The notes beneath the pieces are model-generated. The model searched no databases and had not been told where the DNA came from. It saw nothing but the letters and a program-made list of their open reading frames with translations. Below, piece after piece: positions 1 through 8,101 of a stretch of 48,756 bases of DNA. Position numbers and translations under genes: made by a program. Every line of letters starts with the position of its first letter. Position 1 is the first letter of the stretch. The DNA comes from an uncultured Gammaproteobacteria bacterium (GTDB lineage Bacteria; Pseudomonadota; Gammaproteobacteria; Pseudomonadales; Pseudohongiellaceae): the NCBI GenBank assembly GCA_903862645.1, contig CAIOZF010000008.1, positions 1 through 48,756 on the forward strand, in the 5' to 3' direction.

Positions 1-1593
1 ATCTTCAATATCCAGACCGAGCGCGGCGAGCACCGTGGCAGGCACATCGTGATGACTGGTCATGACATCGAATTTGGTTGGCTCCTGTCCGGGCAGATAG
101 AAAAGGAACGGTACGCGAATCTGCTCCTGACTGAATGTGGAGTTGTGCCCCCAGCGGCCGTTCTCCATGAATTCCTCACCATGATCACCTGTAACAATCA
201 CTATCGTGTTATCAAGCTTGCCCTGCTCTTCCAGCGCGGCGAACACACGGCCCAACTGGCTGTCGAGATGATGATTGGCGTTGATGTAGCGGGCACGTAT
301 GCGCTCGATTTCTTTTTCGATATCGAGCGTGAGGTAGTTGAAGTCTTCGATGTAATCCGGCGCGATCACCGACTCCTCTGGGAAATAATAGTTAGCGTGA
401 GCGGATTCGAAGAACATGAAACTGAAGAATGGTGACTCCGCCTGCTCGATAAAGCCGAGCATATCGGCCACATTCTTGCGATCTCGCTCCCAGCCGGCCC
501 CCTCGGTATAGGACTGTAAATCTGACTCGTCAAACCCCGCGAACACCGTCTTGTCAAACTCCGGGTATGAGAAGCGCGAACTGGTATAGGCCTTCATCGC
601 ATAGTCGTTGTTCTGCAACACCTCCATCAGCAAGGGTTGGCGACCAGAGTTGAGGAAATCGAACCAGTAACTCCCGTAAAGGCCATAGAACTGGGAGAAC
701 ATCCCCATTCGTGTGCCATTGCCACCGCTGTAATGCTCGCGGAACTGGCTGGTTTTCTGCGCAAACGCCCACGTTTGCGGCATGATCTCAGGAGTCAGCA
801 TGTCGGCGCGCCAGGACTCTGCCACCAGCCATACGATGTTGTAAGGCGTCTTTACCTTCTGCTCGGGTGCCTGCGGATAATTCAGGCTGCCACCACCAAT
901 TGAAACTTCGAACTCTGCAGTTTCAGGACGATCGATCTCGGCCCCCATGCCTTCGAAGAAACTGCGGGCTGTCACCGGGGTGTACCAGATGATGCGATCG
1001 GCGACATGCAACACGGTGCGATCGTAATGAAACTCGGACCACGCGTACCAGCCGCCTTGCAACAGGAAAAGCATAAAGAAGCCAGACCAGAGAACGCGGG
1101 CCCGCACGTGGCGCACCCATAATCTTTCGAAGGGAACGAAACGCAACAGCAGCCATACGCCCAGCGCGATGGCCGCAACCGCTATCGCAAAGGTGACATT
1201 GGTGGAAGCAGAGACACCCATCGCCTCAATACCACCCGGGGTCATCAGCAAATTGAGCACGAAATAATTGAAGTAGAAACCATACATGTCCCGCAGCTTG
1301 TAATTTACCAAAAAGAACAGAACTACGAGGACCGCAGCGACGGTGACGGATGCCGCAAGCAAGGGTGCGCTTGTGACGGAGCGGGTACGCCAGCGCCACA
1401 CGATAAACAACAGCCACGCGGGGGAGCTCAGCAAGGTAGCCTGCACCAGTGCAGCTGCTAGCAGAAAAATTCCGGCCATAAGACCAATATTAGGAACCCA
1501 TGCCAGCAGCAGACTGCCAATGAAGGCGGCACACCAAGTGAAAAGGGCTGCTCGTCCGGGAGCGGGAATTGCTGCGCGCGCGAGTTGCGTCAT
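1..1593 (-). CDS. YejM/MdoB-like inner-membrane sulfatase-superfamily protein (3' end outside window)
   Basis: The gene starts at the ATG at 1593 and runs off the window edge, leaving 531 codons. The N-terminal ~180 residues are hydrophobic with about five membrane segments. They are followed by a periplasmic alkaline-phosphatase-superfamily domain that opens with VWLVAESWRADM, where the serine or threonine nucleophile region sits. Near the end is the metal-binding stretch DHGEEFMENGRWGHNST. This architecture is that of YejM/PbgA, MdoB and other envelope sulfatase-like proteins that modify or sense lipid head groups. The gene is missing from any open-frame list because its stop lies outside the window. 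It follows the outer-membrane protein gene after 93 bases that carry a TTAA-N7-TTAA box, so it may have its own promoter. The superfamily is certain; the substrate is unknown. Confidence 0.85.
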   Translation of the reverse strand, partial: MTQLARAAIPAPGRAALFTWCAAFIGSLLLAWVPNIGLMAGIFLLAAALVQATLLSSPAWLLFIVWRWRTRSVTSAPLLAASVTVAAVLVVLFFLVNYKLRDMYGFYFNYFVLNLLMTPGGIEAMGVSASTNVTFAIAVAAIALGVWLLLRFVPFERLWVRHVRARVLWSGFFMLFLLQGGWYAWSEFHYDRTVLHVADRIIWYTPVTARSFFEGMGAEIDRPETAEFEVSIGGGSLNYPQAPEQKVKTPYNIVWLVAESWRADMLTPEIMPQTWAFAQKTSQFREHYSGGNGTRMGMFSQFYGLYGSYWFDFLNSGRQPLLMEVLQNNDYAMKAYTSSRFSYPEFDKTVFAGFDESDLQSYTEGAGWERDRKNVADMLGFIEQAESPFFSFMFFESAHANYYFPEESVIAPDYIEDFNYLTLDIEKEIERIRARYINANHHLDSQLGRVFAALEEQGKLDNTIVIVTGDHGEEFMENGRWGHNSTFSQEQIRVPFLFYLPGQEPTKFDVMTSHHDVPATVLAALGLDIED

Positions 1594-1650
1594 AAAGCTG
1601 AGTCCTAGAGTGAAATTTGGCACCTTCCGCTCTCAGCTTAAATCTGCAAC

Positions 1651-1667
1651 CTTAAAAGAACCTTAAG
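1651..1667 (-). promoter_or_regulatory. PmrA/QseB-type TTAA-N7-TTAA response-regulator box
   Basis: The plus strand reads CTTAAAAGAACCTTAAG, two TTAA cores exactly 11 bases apart (1652 and 1663), i.e. one helical turn. A further TTAA lies at 1638. PmrA-type boxes have the form (C/T)TTAA(G/T)-N5-(C/T)TTAA(G/T), so one half-site is perfect and the other has one mismatch. It lies about 60 bases upstream of the sulfatase start. The natural regulator would be the OmpR-family protein encoded at 5113-5778. Assignment is by consensus only. Confidence 0.5.
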
Positions 1668-1686
1668 GTGAATAGATCCAGTCAGA

Positions 1687-2436
1687 TCAGAACTCATACT
1701 CCAGCAGCACTCGGTAGGTATAGTCAGGTGTTATATGGTTCAGAGGATATACCAAGCCCGCTTCCCAGTGCCACTTCTGATTTTCTGCACCACGAACCAA
1801 TCCTGTGAGTACTGGCCCTATTCCGCGTGTGAACTCATCGGCATAGAACTCCAGCCCCGGTTCCAGGCTTTCGCGGTAGCGCAACCGCCACTGCGCTGAC
1901 ATGAACGTGTCGAATTCATTGCGGATGTTGGAACCAAACTCATATTCGACACCGAGATTGAGTGTTCCGACCCAGTTGCCCCACTGCCGACTCATCAGCA
2001 ACGTGGTGGCAAACTCGGCGATGCTTTCACTGCGTTCCCGTTCCAGTTCCAGCAGCAGCCCCCAGTCGGCAGCATACTCGCCCTGCTCCGTCAGCTGAAT
2101 CTTGCTCTCCAGCTCATAAGACTCCAGAAGCATTGCGCTACCGGGCAGCTTCAGTCCAGTCAAATAAAGTTCGGCAAACACGCGCTCGTTGATGGCGGCG
2201 CCAAAACCCACTCGCTGGCGCAGAATGTCGCTCTCGAGGGAATCGTCATCAGTCTGATAATAGGTCCGCAATTCCAGCTCACGTTCGAGGGGTTGCACAT
2301 AGGGGTCGTAGACCCGGCCGACGCCGTTGTGGTAAAGCAGATTATCTGCCTGAACCGACGCAGCAATCAGCGTCCAGGTCAGCACAAAGGTCAACTGGAC
2401 ACCTCGTGTATATGCGCCAATGCTGGATCGTGTCAT
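1687..2436 (-). CDS. Outer-membrane beta-barrel protein of the iron-permease operon
   Basis: The product has 249 residues, with a cleavable-looking signal (hydrophobic LTFVLTWTLIAASVQA, then D). The mature part alternates hydrophobic and polar residues and ends in LLEYEF, a C-terminal phenylalanine typical of BAM-assembled barrels. No domain name can be given from sight; it resembles small uncharacterised porin-like or transporter-type barrels. Its ATG overlaps the stop of the FTR1 gene by four bases (ATGA), so it is translationally coupled to the permease. That suggests it acts in the same metal or envelope process. The role is inferred from context only. Confidence 0.7.
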   Translation of the reverse strand: MTRSSIGAYTRGVQLTFVLTWTLIAASVQADNLLYHNGVGRVYDPYVQPLERELELRTYYQTDDDSLESDILRQRVGFGAAINERVFAELYLTGLKLPGSAMLLESYELESKIQLTEQGEYAADWGLLLELERERSESIAEFATTLLMSRQWGNWVGTLNLGVEYEFGSNIRNEFDTFMSAQWRLRYRESLEPGLEFYADEFTRGIGPVLTGLVRGAENQKWHWEAGLVYPLNHITPDYTYRVLLEYEF

Positions 2437-3263
2437 TCGCCTCTCCCTCCTGTTGTTCCTGCTGCTCCCGGACCTTCTGATGAAGCTCTCACTGAAAAAT
2501 AACCAATCCCGATCGCAGCCAGAGAGAGCAGCAACGCGCCCACAAACATGCCCAACTGCGTGGCAATCGGACTCGATTCATAGCCAATCACAGCCTGCAA
2601 CAGCTCCCCCGTCAGGGACGACTCGGCGATCCAGGCCGAGGTATCCCAGAGCGGTTCGGACGACGGCAACAAATCCGACTGCGCCAGAAACAGCGCCGCC
2701 TGCGAACTCATTCCCGCCCCGACGATCAGCGCCATGATGCTGCTGAACAGCAGGCAGTGCCGCGCTGACAGCGTCCTCAAACTGTAGTAAATGAATGTGC
2801 CCAGACTGAAACCAATGCCCGTACCAATGGCGGCTCCCGACAAGACAGAGGCCATGTCGCCGGCGACGACACCATAGGAATACACATAGAGATAAATTTC
2901 CGAGCCCTCTCGAACAATCGCCATGGCAATTGTTGCTGACAGGATCGCCAGCGACAGCATGGGCAGACGAGAGACCTCAGGCGCCTTGAACTCGCGCATG
3001 GCCAGAATGTTATGGGCCAGCAGCAACACTGTAATCATGAGCAGCAGCACTGCATTGACGATCTCCTGACCAAACCCTTCAAATGCCATGGAGATTTGCT
3101 CCAGCGACAGAGCATAGGCCAGTGCACCAACCAGGCCGGCCAGCAGTGCCGGCGGAAGCCAGCGAAAGCGCAGCCCCAAAGCGCTGGAAGAAGCGAGCAA
3201 CATGCAGATGATCAGCACGGCCTCCAGCACTTCCCGCAGAACGATGATGACGGCGCTAGTCAT
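2433..3263 (-). CDS. FTR1-family high-affinity iron permease
   Basis: The product has 276 residues with about seven hydrophobic segments. It carries the two FTR1/EfeU glutamate motifs: REVLEAVLII near residue 10 (REGLE type) and REGSEIYLY near residue 117 (REGxE). These glutamates coordinate ferric iron during transport in the family. The length is normal for bacterial FTR1 proteins, and the C-terminal tail is Gly/Ser-rich. It lies 45 bases after a cupredoxin gene and overlaps the following outer-membrane protein gene by four bases. The pairing of cupredoxin with FTR1 recalls the FtrABCD and EfeUOB systems, but no P19-like FtrA, FtrD polyferredoxin or EfeB peroxidase is seen here. Confidence 0.9.
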   Translation of the reverse strand: MTSAVIIVLREVLEAVLIICMLLASSSALGLRFRWLPPALLAGLVGALAYALSLEQISMAFEGFGQEIVNAVLLLMITVLLLAHNILAMREFKAPEVSRLPMLSLAILSATIAMAIVREGSEIYLYVYSYGVVAGDMASVLSGAAIGTGIGFSLGTFIYYSLRTLSARHCLLFSSIMALIVGAGMSSQAALFLAQSDLLPSSEPLWDTSAWIAESSLTGELLQAVIGYESSPIATQLGMFVGALLLSLAAIGIGYFSVRASSEGPGAAGTTGGRGE

Positions 3264-3308
3264 TGCGCGTGCCCCCTGCTGCTCAGTTGTTCACTTAGGT
3301 GTACGGAA

Positions 3309-3671
3309 TTATTCAACGATGACCTTCCCTTGTGCTGTTTTCGGATTGAATTCACCGAAGAAGGGGTATTCTCCCGGCTTCAGAGGACCAATGAAGACAA
3401 TCCCCTGTGTATTGCCAACAATGACTTTCTCTCGATTCAGCTCATAACTCTCGAACTCTTCAGGCGTGGCATCGCGATTGTAAATAATCAGCTTCACCTT
3501 TTGCCCCGCCGGGATCTTGAACTCCGACGGATAGAACAGATGTTCGCGAATCTCTATCTCGAAGACCGGCGTCTGTGCCTGTGCGCCCATGGTCATGCAA
3601 TACAAAACAACACCCGTCAGAAGTCGCGCCCCGAGTCTGATGCTGGAAGAAATATGTGTTGAAATAGTCAT
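3309..3671 (-). CDS. Periplasmic cupredoxin-domain protein (EfeO N-domain/FtrB-like)
   Basis: The product has 120 residues with a signal peptide ending at about AQA (residue 32). The mature domain matches the EfeO-type cupredoxin: FYPSEFKIPAGQKVKLIIYN, DATPEEFESYELNREKVI and a closing GPLKPGEYPFFGEFNPKTAQG. No Cys-x-n-His type-1 copper loop is seen, so it probably binds iron or an unusual copper site rather than being a blue copper electron carrier. It sits between the histidine kinase gene (27 bases upstream) and the FTR1 permease gene (45 bases downstream). It probably delivers or oxidises iron for the permease, as FtrB is thought to do in the Ftr systems. Confidence 0.85.
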   Translation of the reverse strand: MTISTHISSSIRLGARLLTGVVLYCMTMGAQAQTPVFEIEIREHLFYPSEFKIPAGQKVKLIIYNRDATPEEFESYELNREKVIVGNTQGIVFIGPLKPGEYPFFGEFNPKTAQGKVIVE

Positions 3672-3698
3672 AGCGTGTTGCCCGTTTTCCTCTGTTTC

Positions 3699-5093
3699 CT
3701 AGCTGTCGGTACCGGTTTCAAAAGCATTGAAAGTAATCGTGACACACAGCCCTCCGAGGCGTTGCGATCTCGACAGTGCGATCTGCGCGCCGTGCATTTC
3801 CACAATGTGCTTTACGATCGCCAGACCCAACCCAGAGCCACTCACGCCAGAAGAATGCCGATCACCGTCAAGGCGGTAGAAACGATCAAACACCCTTTCA
3901 TAATAGGCTTCAGGTATTCCGGGACCCGAGTCCTCGATCTGCAATTGCACCCGCCCGCCGACACTCTCCACCAGCATCCGAATGCTGCCGCCGGCAGAAG
4001 TGTACTTAGAGGCATTGGTCAGCACATTCACGGTCAATGACCGCAGCGCGGTGGCATCGCCTTTCACCATGGCACGACCGCCGTCCAGCTCGAAATTCTG
4101 ATCACGCTGCAGGATTTGTTCGTACTCGGCACTGACGACATCACGAACCAGATCGAAGACATCCACGGGGACGAACTGCACCATGTACAGATCCGGCGCA
4201 GTCCGGTTGAGCACCAGAATCTGCTCCACAAGGTGCCCGATGGTATCGATACCTTGATGCAGATCTGCGGCAGTCGCCGCAGCCTCCAGATTCCCTCCCC
4301 CGTCCGCAAGTTCGGCCTGCAGATTGTGAATCTGCACCTTCAACGTGCTGATGGGCGTGCGCAACTCGTGTGCAGCATCCCCCGCAAACCTCTTCTCCCG
4401 AGCGAAGGACGACTGCAGGCGACGCAGCAAATCATTGGTGGACTGAGTCAGCGGCGTCAACTCTTTCGGAATCCCCTCCAGCTCAACCGTACTCAGATCT
4501 GATGCTTCCTTGGAGCGAACCTCGCGGGCCAGCACCCGAATTGGCCGCAGACCATAGCCCACGGTGAACCAGATCAGCAGTGCCGCCAGCGGGATACTCA
4601 GCAATGTGGGAATCACGGCTTCGAGAATCACACTCTCGGCCAGTTCATAACGCAGATCATAGCGCTGCGCGGCCATCAGCCAATGATGTTGCTCGGGGTC
4701 GCGAATCACCAGCACCCGCCAGCGGTAACCATTGAAATTGACGTCACGGTAACCCACCTCAAAGGGGCTTATCTGCGCGACCGGGGCCAGCACCGAACGC
4801 ATCAGCAATGTCCCATCAGAGTTAAAAACCTGGTAGGCGATGCGCATCTCGGCAGTCAGTGCGAGATCGGTCTGCTGTGGCAACACCAGCTCTTCCACCA
4901 CCCTGGCGTATCCCGCCGAGGACAACTCGGGATTGAGCAGGCTCAACAGCTTCACGTGCTCCAACAACTGCAGATCGAAGAGGCTGTCGGCCTCCAGCAT
5001 GCTCTCCCGGTAGCCGCGCAAAGACGACAGGAAACTCACCATCACAATAATGGCAATAAGGGTGAGTGTCAGAAAGAGTCTTATCGAAGCCAT
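3699..5093 (-). CDS. Membrane sensor histidine kinase, QseC/PmrB type
   Basis: The product has 464 residues. There is a transmembrane segment near residues 5-24, a periplasmic sensor region of about 130 residues, and a second membrane segment near 158-178. A HAMP-like linker follows, then the H-box AHELRTPIST with phospho-accepting His242, N-box Asn360 (NVLTNASKY), the G1 box EDSGPGIP and the G2 box GSGLGLAIVKHIVEMHG. All catalytic boxes are intact. The start is 19 bases after the response regulator stop. The ExxE iron-binding motif known from Salmonella PmrB is not visible in the periplasmic part. The signal is unknown, but the next genes (cupredoxin and FTR1) make metal or envelope sensing likely. 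Confidence 0.92.
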   Translation of the reverse strand: MASIRLFLTLTLIAIIVMVSFLSSLRGYRESMLEADSLFDLQLLEHVKLLSLLNPELSSAGYARVVEELVLPQQTDLALTAEMRIAYQVFNSDGTLLMRSVLAPVAQISPFEVGYRDVNFNGYRWRVLVIRDPEQHHWLMAAQRYDLRYELAESVILEAVIPTLLSIPLAALLIWFTVGYGLRPIRVLAREVRSKEASDLSTVELEGIPKELTPLTQSTNDLLRRLQSSFAREKRFAGDAAHELRTPISTLKVQIHNLQAELADGGGNLEAAATAADLHQGIDTIGHLVEQILVLNRTAPDLYMVQFVPVDVFDLVRDVVSAEYEQILQRDQNFELDGGRAMVKGDATALRSLTVNVLTNASKYTSAGGSIRMLVESVGGRVQLQIEDSGPGIPEAYYERVFDRFYRLDGDRHSSGVSGSGLGLAIVKHIVEMHGAQIALSRSQRLGGLCVTITFNAFETGTDS

Positions 5094-5112
5094 GTGCTTC
5101 CAATCGTCCTTA

Positions 5113-5778
5113 TCACCCGGGCTGCTTCTTGATCACATAGCCCACGCCCCGGACCGTCTGGATAAAACCGACCGGCAGTTTCTTGCGCAGATTGTGAATG
5201 TGCACCTCTACGGTGTTGCTGCTGACTTCCTCGCCCCAGCTGTAGAGCTTGCTGTCGAGCATTTCACGAGTCTGCACCTTGTTGGCACTCTCCATGAGTG
5301 ACTTGAGCAGCATGTACTCGCGACGCGACATCGCAATGGATTCAGCGGCGACGGTGACTTCGAGGCTATGTGTGTCGAGGTTGACGTCACCGATCACGAT
5401 ATTCTTGCTCTTCACGCTTCCCAGTCGCCGCTCCAGCGCACGCAGGCGCGCCAGCAACTCGGCAATTTCAAAGGGTTTGGCAAGATAGTCATCAGCTCCC
5501 GCATCCAGGCCGGAAACCTTGTCTCGGGTACTGTCGCGGGCGGTAAGAATGAGGACGGGATTAGTAAATTGCTCACGGCGTGCGGTCCGCAGCACCTCCA
5601 GCCCATCCATTCCGGGCAGGCCGAGGTCCAGGATAAGGATGTCCGGGTGCGCCGTGCGCAGAGCAACCAATGCGGTCTCTCCTCTGTCTACATGATTGAC
5701 ACTGAAACCGGCGGCACGCAGCGCACGCTCGATCGCATGCGCCAGTGCCAGGTTGTCTTCGACCAGCAATACCTGCAT
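5113..5778 (-). CDS. OmpR-family response regulator, QseB/PmrA/TctD type
   Basis: The start chosen is the ATG at 5778, preceded by GGAGAG at good spacing, giving MQVLLVEDN; upstream in-frame ATGs add non-conserved residues. The 222-residue product has a receiver domain with Asp7/8 acidic pair, phospho-accepting Asp51 (LILDLGLPGMDG) and Lys101 (AKPF). A C-terminal winged helix ends in the VHIHNLRKKL and QTVRGVGYVI stretches typical of this family. It is co-transcribed with its kinase. Members of this subfamily bind direct TTAA-type repeats spaced by one turn, and two such boxes flank this cluster (1651-1667 and 10403-10419), so it is the likely regulator of the whole region. Confidence 0.93.
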   Translation of the reverse strand: MQVLLVEDNLALAHAIERALRAAGFSVNHVDRGETALVALRTAHPDILILDLGLPGMDGLEVLRTARREQFTNPVLILTARDSTRDKVSGLDAGADDYLAKPFEIAELLARLRALERRLGSVKSKNIVIGDVNLDTHSLEVTVAAESIAMSRREYMLLKSLMESANKVQTREMLDSKLYSWGEEVSSNTVEVHIHNLRKKLPVGFIQTVRGVGYVIKKQPG

Positions 5779-5794
5779 TGATCTCTCCATTAAC

Positions 5795-5829
5795 TGCGGG
5801 TGGCCATTCATAGTAATTGGCCATCCGCA
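5795..5829. promoter_or_regulatory. Near-perfect 12-bp inverted repeat before the response regulator gene
   Basis: Arms at 5795-5806 (TGCGGGTGGCCA) and 5818-5829 (TGGCCATCCGCA) pair over 12 bases with one mismatch around an 11-base loop. It fills most of the 69-base gap between the TPR gene stop and the regulator start. There is no U-tract, so it is not a standard terminator. It could be an mRNA-processing hairpin or an operator separating the biosynthetic genes from the two-component genes. Confidence 0.45.
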
Positions 5830-5847
5830 TCCGCAGTCAATGGCCGA

Positions 5848-6519
5848 TCACAGCGTGTCGTCAATCTGCTGCAGCATAAGCTCGATCTCACCCCGACGGC
5901 CCTGATCAGCAAGCTCACGTCCAGGTCTGGAGGGAGCGTTCAGGGCGCGCATCAGATAACGCTGCGCTTCCGCGTACTTATCTGCTTTGAAGAGGTGCTC
6001 GGCGTAGAAGTAGTTGGAATCGATCCCTTCGGGAGAGATTTCCAGCCCCTTCAACAACAGCTCTTCGCCCTTCTCTCCATCGCCGAATCCTACCGGCCAG
6101 CCGGGCACGTTGAGGTAGAGTACACCAAGACTGGTGTAAGCGGACCCCAGCATTGCATCTGCGTCCAGCTCCATCGCTTTTTCTAGGTCCGCCTTGGCCG
6201 CTTTGGCAGAAGACAGTGCACCCAGTCCGCCTTTGGCTCCGGCGTAACTGGACTTGATGATACCACTCCATATCCACGCCTCGGCACTGCCCTGCTGGGC
6301 TTCTGTCACCTGGCGAGCATCCTCGATCAGTGTGCTGAAAGCCTCTATCTGCGTCTCACCCTTGGTCATGTAATTCACCTCGGCCCAGCGCTGCTGCAGT
6401 GCCTCCACCTCTGGCGTCATTTCCGCCTGCAGGGGACCGGCCACCAGGATGGCGACCAGCACTGCGGTGGCACTCGACAGACGTTGTAACAGAATTGGAC
6501 ACTTCATGGACTTTTTCAT
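5848..6519 (-). CDS. Exported TPR-repeat protein, TatT-like
   Basis: The start is the ATG at 6519, inside an ATGA overlap with the SDR stop and preceded by GGAGAG. This gives 223 residues with a signal peptide (MKKSMKC..., hydrophobic ATAVLVAILVAGPLQA). The mature part is helical with tetratricopeptide-like repeats. The stretch LGVLYLNVPGWPVGFGDGEKGEELLLKGLE and the following SNYFYAEHLF resemble the TatT/TRAP-associated TPR family. Such proteins act as periplasmic or lipid-anchored scaffolds, but no lipobox cysteine is seen right after the signal. Coupling to the SDR gene ties it to the biosynthetic run rather than to the two-component genes, from which a hairpin separates it. Confidence 0.75.
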   Translation of the reverse strand: MKKSMKCPILLQRLSSATAVLVAILVAGPLQAEMTPEVEALQQRWAEVNYMTKGETQIEAFSTLIEDARQVTEAQQGSAEAWIWSGIIKSSYAGAKGGLGALSSAKAAKADLEKAMELDADAMLGSAYTSLGVLYLNVPGWPVGFGDGEKGEELLLKGLEISPEGIDSNYFYAEHLFKADKYAEAQRYLMRALNAPSRPGRELADQGRRGEIELMLQQIDDTL

Positions 6520-7376
6520 ACGTTCTCTCCTCGTAAATCGGAATTGGAAGTATTCGTTGGCACAGTGGATTCGGAAGCCGCAAACCGGCGGATTACGGGC
6601 AGTTGTTTGCGTAAAGCCCCGTCGGTCAGGGCGGGCAGCATGGCGTTGATCCAAGCATAGAGACGTTCAGGCCAACCGATCACGCAATGGCCCCAGCGGT
6701 CGTGTCGTACCCGATGAAGAATAAAACGGGCGACCTGCTGTGGATCGTCCATGGCATTCCCCAGCGCCTCGTTCATCGCCACCATGCGATCACTGTTGAG
6801 TGCCGTTCTGGTCGCCCGAGGCGCCACGTGCAATACACGCACACTGGTATCGGCCAGCTCCCTGCGCAGCGCTTCGCTGAATCCGCGCAGGCCGAACTTG
6901 CTGGCACAATAAGCGCTGTAGCCTGGATAGCCGATGCTGCCAAACGCGGACCCGATATTGACTATTGCGGCAGCCGGTCGTCGCCGCAGCAGCGGCAGGA
7001 ATTGCTGGGCCAGTAATACCGGCACCGTGAGGTTCAACTCTATCTGCCGATTCAGCATCTCCGGATCGGCGTCCTCCAGCAGATTGAAGTCATTGATCCC
7101 CGCGTTGTTGATCAACAGATCAATATCCTGCTGCGCGCACAGATCGCGGAGCTTGCGTCGGCATGAAATGCTGAGCAGATCGACAGCCATAGCCTGATGT
7201 CCGAGCAGCGCTCCAGATGGCAATGGCGGCAATGTCTTGCACAACGCTTCCAGTTGCACCTGATCGCGACCGACCAGGATCAAGCGCGCACCCGCCTTGG
7301 CAAATTCACTTGCCAGCTGCCTGCCGATACCACCGGTGGCGCCAGTGAGAACAACCGTGCTATCGCGTATGCGCAT
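6516..7376 (-). CDS. Short-chain dehydrogenase/reductase
   Basis: The product has 286 residues with the classical SDR layout. The cofactor motif TGATGGIG is at residues 11-18, NNAG at 90-93, and the catalytic set is Asn115, Ser143, Tyr156 and Lys160 (YCASK). GGAGAAACAC precedes the ATG. The C-terminal 40 residues are hydrophobic or amphipathic (WPERLYAWINAMLPALTDGALRKQL), as in SDRs acting on acyl or sterol-like substrates at membranes. It lies 48 bases after the diiron oxidase gene and overlaps the TPR gene start. It probably reduces or oxidises a carbonyl/alcohol in the product made by this cluster; the substrate is unknown. Confidence 0.9.
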   Translation of the reverse strand: MRIRDSTVVLTGATGGIGRQLASEFAKAGARLILVGRDQVQLEALCKTLPPLPSGALLGHQAMAVDLLSISCRRKLRDLCAQQDIDLLINNAGINDFNLLEDADPEMLNRQIELNLTVPVLLAQQFLPLLRRRPAAAIVNIGSAFGSIGYPGYSAYCASKFGLRGFSEALRRELADTSVRVLHVAPRATRTALNSDRMVAMNEALGNAMDDPQQVARFILHRVRHDRWGHCVIGWPERLYAWINAMLPALTDGALRKQLPVIRRFAASESTVPTNTSNSDLRGENV

Positions 7377-7424
7377 GTGTTTCTCCAGTAAGCCCTGCAG
7401 TGCCGCTCGAACAATTGGCCAACA

Positions 7425-8084
7425 TCAGTGTGTGATCACGCTGTCAAAGACGCCTTTGTAGAGCCGGTAGAACATTTTGGTGCTGTGAATCAGCAGCTCC
7501 TGCTGCTCGGGTTTGTCAAAACGATTCATCAGGTCTTCCAGATACTTGATGTGAGTCTGGTCGATCGCGCCGTGAGAGCGCAGATAACTGAAGGCGCGCT
7601 CCGGCAAGCCGAGCGCCTCTTTGATCTGACTGGCGGCCTGATCAGCCATATTGACGCTGGTGCCTTCCAGCACCTGCACCATGCCGAAGAAGCCAATGGG
7701 ATTACGGCGTGTCACCATGTCCCAGGCATAAGCCACCATCAATTCGGTGGCGAAGGCAGGCTTGCTCTGACGCACTGCTTCCTTGTCACCGCCGCAGGCA
7801 GCGATGTCATTGAGAATCCATTCCTGATGCCCGAGTTCATCCTCGATGTATTCGGCAACACCTTCGCGCAACCATTCCATCTCATCGGGTAGTCTTGAAC
7901 CGACCGCCATCAGCAATGGCACGGTGAATTTGACATGGTGGTAGGCCTGGGTCAGAAAATCGATGTACTCATCCAGGGTCACGTCGCGCACCATGCAGCG
8001 ACGAATGATTTCCGCGCCAACCAGTTGCTGGCGTTCGGTTTCAGTCGCGGCAATCAGAGTGTCGTAGAAAGGCTTGGTGGTCAT
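7425..8084 (-). CDS. Heme-oxygenase-like diiron oxidase (HDO) family protein
   Basis: The product has 219 residues, nearly all helical, with no signal peptide. The sequence shows a metal-ligand pattern typical of heme-oxygenase-fold nonheme iron enzymes such as CADD, UndA and BesC. It has Glu residues at 78/81/83 with His86 (EYIEDELGHQEW), Glu140 (VLEG), and His171-x3-Asp175-x2-His178. These enzymes cleave C-C or C-N bonds or hydroxylate amines and fatty acids using oxygen. A strong GGAGG precedes the ATG at 8084, and the gene starts 17 bases after the acyl ligase stop. The old annotation for this family, TenA/THI-4-like, is misleading because thiaminase catalytic cysteines are absent. The reaction here is unknown; fatty-acyl or acyl-amine chemistry is inferred from the neighbours. 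Confidence 0.8.
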   Translation of the reverse strand: MTTKPFYDTLIAATETERQQLVGAEIIRRCMVRDVTLDEYIDFLTQAYHHVKFTVPLLMAVGSRLPDEMEWLREGVAEYIEDELGHQEWILNDIAACGGDKEAVRQSKPAFATELMVAYAWDMVTRRNPIGFFGMVQVLEGTSVNMADQAASQIKEALGLPERAFSYLRSHGAIDQTHIKYLEDLMNRFDKPEQQELLIHSTKMFYRLYKGVFDSVITH

Positions 8085-8101
8085 ATGGGTTACCTCCGTT
8101 A

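Noticed and set aside
3699-5093. PmrB-like ferric iron sensing by an ExxE motif
   Set aside because: I searched the periplasmic region and found acidic residues but no ExxE pair, so direct PmrB-type sensing cannot be claimed.
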